Assembly (NCBI GenBank): GCA_900299325.1
Contig: OMJK01000054.1
Span: forward strand, 1-32,230
Reading direction: 5' to 3'
Length of the DNA: 32,230 bases
From: Nitrospiraceae bacterium
GTDB taxonomy: Bacteria > Nitrospirota > Nitrospiria > Nitrospirales > Nitrospiraceae
The position numbers and the translations under genes were made by a program. This document shows, piece by piece, positions 9,351 to 17,944 of the stretch; within the stretch, counting starts at the first letter, position 1, and each line of letters begins with the position of its first letter. The notes under the pieces were generated by a model that was not told the DNA's origin, did no database searches, and saw only the letters and a program-made list of their open reading frames with translations.

Positions 9351-11006
9351 ATGCGTGGCAAGACGACGATCGGCACGGCCGTGTTGGAGCGTCTCCACCG
9401 CCTCGGCGTGCGCCATATCTTCGGCATCCCCGGCGATTATGTCCTGTCGCTCTATCAACTGATCGAATCCTCGCCCATCACTCACATCGGCACGACCCGC
9501 GAAGACTGCGCCGGCTTTGCCGCCGATGCCTACGCGCGGATCAACGGCATCGGCGCCGCCTGCGTGACGTACTGTGTCGGCGGACTGAATACCGTCAATG
9601 CGATCGCCTGCGCCTACGCCGAGCGATCGCCCGTCGTCCTGCTCACCGGTTCGCCCGGCCTGTCGGAACGGACGAAGACCCCCTATCTCCATCACATGGT
9701 GCGGGACTTTTCCACGCAGCGGGAAGTTTTTGAACGGATGACGGTCGCCGCCGTCTCGTTGGACGATCCGCTGACCGCTGAACGGGAAATGGACCGGGCC
9801 TTCGCGGCACTCCTGCGCTACCGCCGACCGATCTATCTGGAAATTCCTCGCGACATGGTGCACAGCCCGCTGGCCGGAACCGGCGGGACCGTGAACCTGC
9901 ACGACCAGCCCAGTGATCCGGCCGCGTTGGAAGAGGCTCTGGCGGAAGTGCGGGCCATGCTGGCGAAAGCGCATCACCCCGCCATCCTGGCTGGAGCGGA
10001 GATCGGCCGATTCGGCCTGCAGGACGAACTCGGCACACTGGTCGAACGGCTGAATGTTCCCATTGCCTCGACGCTCTTGGGAAAATCCATTATCCGCGAA
10101 GACCACCCGCTCTATGTCGGCGTGTATGGAGGATTGATCGGCCGCGAGGACGTACAGCAGTTCATCAACGAATCGGACTGTCTGCTGATTCTCGGCTCCA
10201 TTCTCTCCGACGTGGAGGACCTCGACGCGCACTCGCCGCTCTTGTCGCAGGGACTAACGATCCATGCGACCGCAGACCGGGTCGCCATCAAACATCATTG
10301 CTACGATTCGATTCTCTTCCAGGACTTTGTGCGGGAACTGGCCAAAACGCCGATGAGTTCCTTCCCGACCCGCGCCCTGCCCGCTAAACCGATGCACGCC
10401 GGCCCTCGTCCTCAGCCGGATGCGCCGGTCACGCTCCAGGGCCTCTTCCGTCATCTCGACACGGTGCTGACGGAAACAACCCTGGTGATCGCCGACGTCG
10501 GCGAATCGTTGTTTGCCGGTGCCGACCTCCACGTCCGGCACCGGTTCGAATTTCTCTCGCCCGCGTATTACACCTCGATGGGATTTGCCGTGCCTGCCGC
10601 ACTCGGCGCCTCGTTTGCCGACCCCTCGCTGCGGTCCATTGTCCTGGTCGGAGACGGCGCCTTCCAGATGACCGGATCTGAGTTGTCAACCTGTGTCCGC
10701 TACGGACAGTCGCCGATCGTCGTAGTACTGAACAACCGCGGCTACTCGACGGAACGGGAAATCCTCGAAGGGCGGTTCAACGACGTGCACGAATGGCAGT
10801 ACGAACGGATCTGCGACGTGATCGGCGGAGGGATCGGCTCGCGCGTTCGGACGCAGCGGGAATTCGAACAGCGGCTGGCCGCCGCCCTGTCGGACCGGAG
10901 CCAGGTCCATGTGCTGAATGTGCTGCTCGATCCGGCCGACCGTTCACCCGGCATGGTACGGTTGGCGCGGCGGCTCGGCAAGAAACTCTCGACCGACGTT
11001 CCCTAG
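9351..11006 (+). CDS. Thiamine-pyrophosphate-dependent decarboxylase (pyruvate/indolepyruvate decarboxylase-like)
   Basis: TTREDCAGFAADAYARI with the catalytic Glu; GDGAFQMTGSELSTCVRYGQSPIVVVLNNRGYSTER matches the TPP GDG-N26-NN motif. Start 9351 avoids overlap with the divergent gene. Confidence 0.88.
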   Translation: MRGKTTIGTAVLERLHRLGVRHIFGIPGDYVLSLYQLIESSPITHIGTTREDCAGFAADAYARINGIGAACVTYCVGGLNTVNAIACAYAERSPVVLLTGSPGLSERTKTPYLHHMVRDFSTQREVFERMTVAAVSLDDPLTAEREMDRAFAALLRYRRPIYLEIPRDMVHSPLAGTGGTVNLHDQPSDPAALEEALAEVRAMLAKAHHPAILAGAEIGRFGLQDELGTLVERLNVPIASTLLGKSIIREDHPLYVGVYGGLIGREDVQQFINESDCLLILGSILSDVEDLDAHSPLLSQGLTIHATADRVAIKHHCYDSILFQDFVRELAKTPMSSFPTRALPAKPMHAGPRPQPDAPVTLQGLFRHLDTVLTETTLVIADVGESLFAGADLHVRHRFEFLSPAYYTSMGFAVPAALGASFADPSLRSIVLVGDGAFQMTGSELSTCVRYGQSPIVVVLNNRGYSTEREILEGRFNDVHEWQYERICDVIGGGIGSRVRTQREFEQRLAAALSDRSQVHVLNVLLDPADRSPGMVRLARRLGKKLSTDVP

Positions 11007-11016
11007 CCGGCAGTCG

Positions 11017-11045
11017 ACCCGACCGGCCCTCATCCGGGTTTTTTT
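11017..11045 (+). terminator. Rho-independent terminator
   Basis: ACCCG...CGGGT followed by seven T, immediately after the decarboxylase stop. Confidence 0.5.
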
Positions 11046-11224
11046 GCGGCAAACACCGTCGCGTCGCAGCTCAAATACTTCAGCTGCTTCATGGGGATGA
11101 TGAAGACTTCCTTTGCCGTATCCACTTCCAGAACTTCCATGTCGTCGCTGATGGTATGCCGCACGGCATCTTTCACCAGCAACTCCTGATTGTCCACAAA
11201 CACCACTTTCACCCAGTATTGCAC
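11030..11224 (-). CDS. Small conserved-looking hypothetical protein
   Basis: GTG start preceded by GAGGAGG; (V)QYWVKVVFVDNQELLVKDAVRHTISDDMEVLEVDTAKEVFIIPMKQLKYLSCDATVF. Confidence 0.7.
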   Translation of the reverse strand: MQYWVKVVFVDNQELLVKDAVRHTISDDMEVLEVDTAKEVFIIPMKQLKYLSCDATVFAAKKPG

Positions 11225-11369
11225 GAGCGATTCCTCCTCTCAGCGCACAGCCGGACATACCCAGTGCCGGCGGCGATTATACTGACTGCCGCCGGAGCCT
11301 GGCAACTTGCCAGCGGCGGTTCGCGTTGAGTAGAGTACCTCCATCATATTTCTATCTCCCCGCGAGGTC

Positions 11370-12449
11370 TTGATGCGTGCGATCCTCGGCTTCATCCTCA
11401 TCGCTCTGTCCGTTGCAACTGCCCCCGACGGGTGGGCACGCCGCGAATCGCTCAACACGGATCAGAAAGACCGGCTCCGCTCGGTCGAACGCATCCTGCT
11501 GGACATCCTGGCAATCACCGACCGTGGACCGGCCGACACCACACCGCTGCGTGACGTGGTCGGTACGCGCCTCAGCGCCCTGGGATATGCCATCGTGACT
11601 GATCCGACTCAGCCGCACGACGTCGTCTTCAAAGTGAAATGCGAGCAGCGCAAAACCTGGGAGGGTACCATGGCCTCCGGCGGAGACGCAGATCTCCCCG
11701 ACTCGCCGTTACGCACGTGGAAAGGCCCGGCCTGTCAGCTGACCTATCTCCTCAACGGCACCGGCACCCAGTGGAAAAAAGAAGTGCGGACGGACTTTGC
11801 CGACGCCATCAAAGCCGCGGCCGACGCCAAGGCGAGCGATGCAGGCGCGTTTGCGCTCCTCACACTCCGCACGCGTCTGGAGGAATACGACTTTCCCGTG
11901 CTGGTCACGGCCGATTGGGGGCAGGAAGACCGGTTGATCCGGCTGCTGCAGGACAGCCGCACGCCGGCCGCCAGAAAAGCGCGCGTAATCCAGTCACTCG
12001 GCGACATGTTTTCCGCCAAAGCCGTTCCGTACTTGCAGTCCGCCCTGAACGATCCGGACATGGAGATTTCGAAGGCGGCGGCGCTGGCGCTGGGGAACAT
12101 CGGCCATCAGGACAGCATCGCGTCGCTCGTAGAAATGCTGCGAACCGGCAAGCCGGAGCAGAAGGTCGCCGCAGCCAAAGCCCTGGGAAAAGTCGGTGCA
12201 TTGCACGGCGACGCCTCGATTATCCCGCCGCTGCTGGACGCGCTGAAGACGGACGATCTGGTTCTGAAAACGGAAGTGGTGTGGGCGCTCGGCCAGTTGC
12301 CGGACCGGCGGGCCTACGAACCCCTTGCCGAACTCCAGCGGTCGCTGCGCAACGTTCGCACCAGCGACCGCACCTCCCAGGACGGCAAGCTCTGGGATGC
12401 AGTCCTCTATGGACTTAAACAACTCGATGGATTCGATCAAATCAATTAG
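11370..12449 (+). CDS. Exported HEAT-repeat protein
   Basis: Signal peptide; tandem HEAT units KAVPYLQSALNDPDMEISKAAALALGNIGHQDSIASLVEMLRTGKPEQKVAAAKALGKVG... Confidence 0.85.
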   Translation: MMRAILGFILIALSVATAPDGWARRESLNTDQKDRLRSVERILLDILAITDRGPADTTPLRDVVGTRLSALGYAIVTDPTQPHDVVFKVKCEQRKTWEGTMASGGDADLPDSPLRTWKGPACQLTYLLNGTGTQWKKEVRTDFADAIKAAADAKASDAGAFALLTLRTRLEEYDFPVLVTADWGQEDRLIRLLQDSRTPAARKARVIQSLGDMFSAKAVPYLQSALNDPDMEISKAAALALGNIGHQDSIASLVEMLRTGKPEQKVAAAKALGKVGALHGDASIIPPLLDALKTDDLVLKTEVVWALGQLPDRRAYEPLAELQRSLRNVRTSDRTSQDGKLWDAVLYGLKQLDGFDQIN

Positions 12450-12960
12450 CCGCAACCGGATCGCTCGGTTCCTCGCGATCCTGCTCTGCGGCGGACTTGT
12501 CTTCGCCAGTGTCCCTTCTGCTCAGATGACGGGAGATGAGGCCGAGTTGGCCAGGCTCCGGGCCAAGGCGGAAGATGCCATGGCCAACGACGACCCGGAC
12601 GGGGCTGCGATGAACATGGGCCGGGCGGCCATGATGGCGGCGCAGTTGGCGAAACGGCAGGAGGGGTTCAGAAAGGATCTGTCCAAGGCGATGGAACCGT
12701 TGCTCCGGTCCCAGGAGCACACCTACCGGGCGATGGCACTCTTCCGGCGGGCTGGCAACCAGCTGCCGGCGTCATCCGGCGTGTGCGGCAGTATGGCCTT
12801 GGCCCAGAACAGCCTGACCCACGCCGACACAGCCCTCGGCGAACTACCGGTCCCGGCGCCGACTCCGCGGCTGACCGACGAGGTGAAACAGCTCCAAGAC
12901 GCGGTGGACACCTGGCAGACGATGATCGAATCGATCATAGCCGACTACCAGTGCCGGTAA
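12409..12960 (+). CDS. Exported hypothetical helical protein (start 12409 or 12427)
   Basis: Signal peptide ISRNRIARFLAILLCGGLVFASVPSAQ; overlaps the 3' end of the HEAT gene. Confidence 0.65.
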   Translation: MDLNNSMDSIKSISRNRIARFLAILLCGGLVFASVPSAQMTGDEAELARLRAKAEDAMANDDPDGAAMNMGRAAMMAAQLAKRQEGFRKDLSKAMEPLLRSQEHTYRAMALFRRAGNQLPASSGVCGSMALAQNSLTHADTALGELPVPAPTPRLTDEVKQLQDAVDTWQTMIESIIADYQCR

Positions 12961-12963
12961 CGG

Positions 12964-13407
12964 TCAGTCTTCTTCCGGATTGATAATGTGCAGCCCGGCC
13001 GTTTTCGACGCAGCCAACAGCTGCGTGTCGGCGCTCACCACCGTCAGCCGGAGCGGCTTCAGTTCCAGCGCCAGCGCCAGATGCATCACCTGCGATGCGC
13101 GCAGGAACGGATACTCCAGCACCAGATCTTTCGTCGACAGATACGTCCGCAATGTCGGGACGAGAAACTGATAGAGCCCCTGATTCGATTCGATCTCGAA
13201 CTTGTGCAGAACCGAGTAGCAATCGTCCCGCGTGATCTCGCCCTGTTGCGCGCGGTTCGACAGAGTCGCGTAAAAATCCGTCACCGTCCAGGTCGGTACA
13301 ATGGCGACCTTCCCGCGCTTCACCATCAGTTTATTGACGATGCGCGTACCGCGCTCCATGCTGTAGCGTTTCACCAGCGCCGAAGAGTCGAAATAATAGT
13401 ACGGCAT
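12964..13407 (-). CDS. PIN-domain protein, VapC-like toxin
   Basis: MPYYYFDSSALVKRYSMERGTRIVNKLM...TDFYATLSNR...LRASQVMHLALALELKPLRLTVVSADTQLLAASKTAGLHIINPE. Confidence 0.85.
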   Translation of the reverse strand: MPYYYFDSSALVKRYSMERGTRIVNKLMVKRGKVAIVPTWTVTDFYATLSNRAQQGEITRDDCYSVLHKFEIESNQGLYQFLVPTLRTYLSTKDLVLEYPFLRASQVMHLALALELKPLRLTVVSADTQLLAASKTAGLHIINPEED

Positions 13408-13411
13408 CCCG

Positions 13412-13675
13412 TCACATCCTCCCTTTCAGAATGACTTCAGCCAACGGCGCTTGCAGCTTCGACAGCCGGTCCTGCAGTTCGTCCAGCGGCAACTCTTCAT
13501 AGCCCTGCTTGCGTAGCGTTTCCGCCATATTCCCTGCATTGAACGATACCGTGTCCTCCTTCAGCCGCTCGCCCAACCGCCGCTTGGCCAGGCGACTGGA
13601 AATCTTCTGGCCCTGCTTGGTGAGCCCCCGTCCACGGCTGCGCGGCGCACGACTCAGCGATTTGCTTTCTCCCAT
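13412..13675 (-). CDS. Probable partner (antitoxin?) of the PIN-domain protein
   Basis: 87 aa, ends 5 bp before the PIN start; basic N-terminus; no classical AbrB/RHH/Phd motif recognised. Confidence 0.55.
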   Translation of the reverse strand: MGESKSLSRAPRSRGRGLTKQGQKISSRLAKRRLGERLKEDTVSFNAGNMAETLRKQGYEELPLDELQDRLSKLQAPLAEVILKGRM

Positions 13676-13741
13676 TGTCGTCAGTGTCCTTTCTTCGCAA
13701 GAAAATGAATGGCGATCACCATACCGGCATCCCCTTCTCTC

Positions 13742-14860
13742 TCAACGCGGGCAACCGGCCGGCGCAGCATTCGGCGCGGGCAACGGCGCCTCTCCCAATA
13801 CATGAGCCGCAATGGCTTTGGCAAGGTCCGACGAAAATTCCTGTTGGATCACCCGTAGCGCCTTGGCCGTTGCTTCCCGGTCTGAGAGATGGCCTTCCTT
13901 CCCGCCGCGCGACACCGCGCCCACGATGCGTTGCGATCCCACATCCACCACATCGAAATCACTGCACCACCGCACATATTTGAATTGAGGATCGCGTGCG
14001 TCGATCGGCCACACGCGCACCGTCCCTCGCACCAACAACTCAGGCGTCAGCCCGTCGCCCCCGGCCGTGCGGGTGGTCACCGACAGCCCTTCGCGGATAA
14101 GCCCTTCGCTCAACGCCCGCTGAACCGGCTCTGCATGATCGCCCGTCACTTGAACCGCCAAGACGAGATTGGTCGCAAGAAACTGTTCCAACTCGCCCGT
14201 GAGTTCGCTGACGCGGTGTGCGGCGGCCGTGCCCTGTCCGCTCGGCCGGATTACCCGCAAGTCGGCGTTGTAGGCTTCGCGCACCACGAGAGTTCTGGCT
14301 GCGCGCCTGAGCCCCCGTACCTTGGCGAGTTTATCGGAAGTTTGGCGGGATTCGCTCAACTCCATTTCGATAGTCCGGTCCAACTCTGCGATCCGCTCCA
14401 TGAGCGCAGCCTCCGCCTGCGGCCGGTTCATGGCAGCCAGCGCGTAATGCAATCCCTTCTGTGGATCGAACCAGGTGTCCCGGATGCTGACATTCTCCAA
14501 CACCTTGTCCGTCGACACTTTGGTCAGATTGTCGAGCGTCAGCCGACGCTCGGTTTGTGTGGCGCCGCGGCTTTCGACCACCAAATAGGACTCCCAGTCT
14601 TTGGCCTGCGCCGCAACTTCCGCCTTAAAAATACGCGCCACCGCCGCATAGGCCTGATCCGCCGCAGTATTTCGATTGTCCGATTGCCCGACTCCTATCA
14701 AATACTGCGCCGCCGGATAGTCCGAGCTGGCGCCATCGACCCAGGCCGGTTTCCCCTTGCCGCCCAGCCAGGCACAGCCGCCGGCCAGACACGCTATCGT
14801 CCCAACCATGACGACCGCCCAGTTGAACCGATACGGAGTCGATCGTTTGTGCGTAGTCAT
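13742..14860 (-). CDS. LPP20-family lipoprotein (C-terminally extended)
   Basis: Lipobox CLAGGCAW; GKPAWVDGASSDYPAAQYLIGVGQSDNRNTAADQAYAAVARIFKAEV. ATG 14858-14860 overlaps the upstream stop (ATGA). Confidence 0.8.
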   Translation of the reverse strand: MTTHKRSTPYRFNWAVVMVGTIACLAGGCAWLGGKGKPAWVDGASSDYPAAQYLIGVGQSDNRNTAADQAYAAVARIFKAEVAAQAKDWESYLVVESRGATQTERRLTLDNLTKVSTDKVLENVSIRDTWFDPQKGLHYALAAMNRPQAEAALMERIAELDRTIEMELSESRQTSDKLAKVRGLRRAARTLVVREAYNADLRVIRPSGQGTAAAHRVSELTGELEQFLATNLVLAVQVTGDHAEPVQRALSEGLIREGLSVTTRTAGGDGLTPELLVRGTVRVWPIDARDPQFKYVRWCSDFDVVDVGSQRIVGAVSRGGKEGHLSDREATAKALRVIQQEFSSDLAKAIAAHVLGEAPLPAPNAAPAGCPR

Positions 14861-16347
14861 TGCATCATCCGCTGAATAAGAAAGGTCGTTTGACCGGCGG
14901 TGAGCGTGAGAGGCGCCTCGCCGGCCTGACCGGAATGCCCCCCGATTCCAGCCGGTCGAACGGCGACATGATACTGCCCAGGCGTGACCCATGCCTGGGC
15001 CAGATGAATTTCATCCGGCAGGGTTTGCCAGCTGCGTTTATCTGCCTCTTCGGACGCGACCGCCAGACCCTTGGTAACTAATCCCACAGCGAGCCCGACC
15101 CAGGGTGCCGCATCTTTTCCGGCAGCCTGTTGCGCCCCGCGGGTCACCCCTTCGGCCAGCGCATACTTCGTCGCCGCCCGTGCGAGCGCTTTAACGGTGA
15201 TACCGGGAAGCCGCTCCGACAAACTCTGTTCGGCCAATGCCGTCACATTTTGCACTAATACCGAATGCACGGTCGTAGCGGGTCCGGCTTCGCTCGTCAG
15301 TGTCATCTGCTCCGACCCCACCTGCGTTTTCCGGAGTACCAGCCGGGGAAGCGCCACGCGGACGACCCGCCCGTTGAGTCCATAGAGAACGCTGTCCGAG
15401 ACCCGGTTCTGATGGCGATTCGACTGTGAGAGGCCACGATTGAGCAATACCAGTTGTACCGCATCCAGGCTGATCGGAAGATCGAGAAACTGATCCTCTT
15501 TATGAGGCGCCCGCCCATTATAACTGATCAACACGACGCGGGCGAGTTGCGGCTGCTCGGAAACCGGTGTCCAGGTCGTGTCGGGAAACGTCCGCCGGTA
15601 CTCCTCCAGTTCCGTCGTCAGATGCAGCGCGTCGGTCACACGAAGCAGATCGGAAGGCAGCGACGCCGGCACCGGCGTGTGCGCCCATCCCCGCATCGCC
15701 TCGTACGCTTCGTAGGCATTCCGATACGCGATGAACGCGTTGTTCGTGTCGCCGGCCGCTTCATAGAGAATTCCGGTGAGATAGCGGGCAAATCCGTCGG
15801 ACCGGTAGTTGTGCGCATCTTTGACCCGATCGGCGAGCACGTTCAACCGGTGATCGATCCGCCGGGCCTCGACCAGCGCCTCCTGAATCTGTCCCAGCGC
15901 CGCATAATTCAGCGCCTTGGCCACGCTGATCATGACATGCTCGTAGGCATCGCCTTCGTACGGTAGCGCATTGTCATTGGTCAGAAAGGCGGCGGTTTCG
16001 GTACGGATCGACTTGGTGTAGAGCCGGTCGACTTCTTCTTCCGCCTGCTCCAACACCGCGCTGCTCTGCTGATACCGTCCGGTCAGCTGCAGCGTCATGC
16101 CGCGATCCATGCCGTACAGCACCCGGTTTTTTGTCCCGTAGTCCTTCTCCGCCTGTTCAACGAGCGCGTCGGCCCGTGCAGGATCGCCCGAGACGAGACT
16201 CTGCTCAATGAGCCAGTACCGGTTGACCGATGGACCGCAGCCGGTCACCAGCCACAGGCCGGCGAACAGCAGCAGGGACGGGATGGGGGAACGAACGCTC
16301 CACCGCACAAAACCACCGCCGGCAAAGCGTGAGGGGAAAGAGCTCAA
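14857..16347 (-). CDS. COG3014-like lipoprotein with TPR-like N-terminus
   Basis: Lipobox LVTGCGPS; DRGMTLQLTGRYQQSSAVLEQAEEEVDRLYTKSIRTETAAFLTNDNALPYEGDAYEHVMISVAKALNYAALGQ. Confidence 0.8.
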   Translation of the reverse strand: MSSFPSRFAGGGFVRWSVRSPIPSLLLFAGLWLVTGCGPSVNRYWLIEQSLVSGDPARADALVEQAEKDYGTKNRVLYGMDRGMTLQLTGRYQQSSAVLEQAEEEVDRLYTKSIRTETAAFLTNDNALPYEGDAYEHVMISVAKALNYAALGQIQEALVEARRIDHRLNVLADRVKDAHNYRSDGFARYLTGILYEAAGDTNNAFIAYRNAYEAYEAMRGWAHTPVPASLPSDLLRVTDALHLTTELEEYRRTFPDTTWTPVSEQPQLARVVLISYNGRAPHKEDQFLDLPISLDAVQLVLLNRGLSQSNRHQNRVSDSVLYGLNGRVVRVALPRLVLRKTQVGSEQMTLTSEAGPATTVHSVLVQNVTALAEQSLSERLPGITVKALARAATKYALAEGVTRGAQQAAGKDAAPWVGLAVGLVTKGLAVASEEADKRSWQTLPDEIHLAQAWVTPGQYHVAVRPAGIGGHSGQAGEAPLTLTAGQTTFLIQRMMQ

Positions 16348-16362
16348 CGACGTCGACAGCGC

Positions 16363-16965
16363 CTAGAACACCGATCGCTTCTTCTCAACGATCTTCTTGA
16401 TTTTCTTCTGACCGAACCAGACCTTCACATTATTTTCCAGGTCGACCATTTCCAGATCGATCTGGTAGAACACCGCTTTCGTGTTGTCCGCTTCATCGAG
16501 AATGGTCGAAATGTTGCCTTTGAGAATGTAGTCGGCGCCGATCTCTTTTCCCGGCGCCTTTTGCGTGCCTTCGAGCGCATGTACGGCCTGCTCCTTGCGC
16601 TCGTCGCGAATTTCCTCGCGCTCGCCCTTATTCGCCACGAACGTGACCTTCTGTGAGTTCGTCAGTTCGCGCTGCAAATCCGTGACGAACGTTTGGACGT
16701 TGATGTGCTCGTGACTGCGATTGAGGATCGTCCCGACGACCACCACCGGCTGGCGCTTGTTGGCTTGCGTAAAGTTGCCGAGCCAGGGATAGCCCAGCGA
16801 TTCCTTCACCATGGTCTCCGCGACCATGCGGGAATCGGTATCGTTCCACCGGCCACTCAGATCTGTGACGACACCGGCATCGACACGCGTCACTTTCGTT
16901 TCGCTGGCACAGCCGGCCAGCACCACGACGGCCACCGCCACACATAGGCCCCGTCGACGATTCAT
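16363..16965 (-). CDS. lpoB: LpoB-like lipoprotein (penicillin-binding-protein activator fold)
   Basis: Lipobox VLAGCASE; VDAGVVTDLSGRWNDTDSRMVAETMVKESLGYPWLGNF...PVVVVGTILNRSHEHINVQTFVTDLQRELTNSQKVTFV...GADYILKGNIS. The track start at 16995 is also possible. Confidence 0.8.
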   Translation of the reverse strand: MNRRRGLCVAVAVVVLAGCASETKVTRVDAGVVTDLSGRWNDTDSRMVAETMVKESLGYPWLGNFTQANKRQPVVVVGTILNRSHEHINVQTFVTDLQRELTNSQKVTFVANKGEREEIRDERKEQAVHALEGTQKAPGKEIGADYILKGNISTILDEADNTKAVFYQIDLEMVDLENNVKVWFGQKKIKKIVEKKRSVF

Positions 16966-17016
16966 TGTATCCACGCGATGCCTCCGCGACACCAACCGAC
17001 CACTGCTCGGCGGCCG

Positions 17017-17583
17017 TTACTTGGTCGCCCGCTTGTCCTCTTCCTTCTCCAGCCGATCGAACAACCGGTCCGCGTTCTTCCGGACAAAATCCCGCACTTC
17101 TTTGTTGAGTTCTTTGGCCTGTTCCAGATTGTTCTTCATCTCTTCGAGGTTGAGCTTGGCCAACACATAGTAGGTGTTCGTCTTGGAATCCTTGTAGCGG
17201 TCGATCGGACGGACGCCGCTCAACGTCGCCGTCGTCACGGTCTTGATGGCCCGCTCGACGTTCTGTTCTTCCGTGTTCTTGGTGAAATCGCCCGCCGTCG
17301 TGGAGGCCGCGTAATCGCGCATCAGGTAGCCGGTGTAGGTCTCAAAGGTCTTGGCGATTTCAGCGCGGGCACGGTTTTCCGCCGTGTCCCAGGCCAGCGG
17401 CTCGTTGCGGACGCCGATCACCGACCCAATGCCGTAGAACGCTTTGCTGTCCTTGTCGTTGAAGGCGCCGGATCCTTTATCCACCCATTTCGGAGGACCG
17501 CCGCACGCGGCGAGTCCGATCAAGAGAACGACGGCGAGACTCTGGCCGGCCAATCTCGTGAAATGTGCCTGCGACTTGCCCAT
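17017..17583 (-). CDS. LPP20-family lipoprotein
   Basis: Lipobox GLAACGGP; PPKWVDKGSGAFNDKDSKAFYGIGSVIGVRNEPLAWDTAENRARAEIAKTFETYT. Confidence 0.8.
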   Translation of the reverse strand: MGKSQAHFTRLAGQSLAVVLLIGLAACGGPPKWVDKGSGAFNDKDSKAFYGIGSVIGVRNEPLAWDTAENRARAEIAKTFETYTGYLMRDYAASTTAGDFTKNTEEQNVERAIKTVTTATLSGVRPIDRYKDSKTNTYYVLAKLNLEEMKNNLEQAKELNKEVRDFVRKNADRLFDRLEKEEDKRATK

Positions 17584-17773
17584 GTGGATCCTCCTTCTAA
17601 AAATGTGACACGGTGTCGGTGAAACAGAGTCGAGAAATCGAATGAATTCATGCTAGCATGCGACCTCCGTCCAGTCAACGCAACGGCGCACATAACAAGC
17701 GGAGAACATGAGAGAATTCTCATCAACTCACCGGTCGGATGAACATTTTTTAACATAGGCAGGAGGACTCGCT

Positions 17774-17944
17774 GTGGCAGATGTACAAATTCATGACGGA
17801 ATCATCAAGATTGCGGAGCTGGAGGTGCAGGATCCGAAAGCCGCCGCAGTATTGGCGGCCTATCCGCAAGTCCGCTGGGCGGAAATCACCCGGCGTGCGG
17901 TGAAAATCGGCCTGGGCTATTTAAAGGGTGGCGAAAAAGACTAG
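17774..17944 (+). CDS. Small ribbon-helix-helix-like protein (56 aa), absent from the ORF track
   Basis: GTG start, AGGAGG at 17761. (M)ADVQIHDGIIKIAELEVQDPKAAAVLAAYPQVRWAEITRRAVKIGLGYLKGGEKD*; the RWAEITRRAVKIGL segment resembles RHH helices. Confidence 0.6.
   Translation: MADVQIHDGIIKIAELEVQDPKAAAVLAAYPQVRWAEITRRAVKIGLGYLKGGEKD

Noticed and set aside
13889-14875. 328-aa + strand ORF opposite the LPP20-like gene
   Set aside because: His/Arg-rich shadow ORF; minus strand has a lipobox and LPP20-like motifs.
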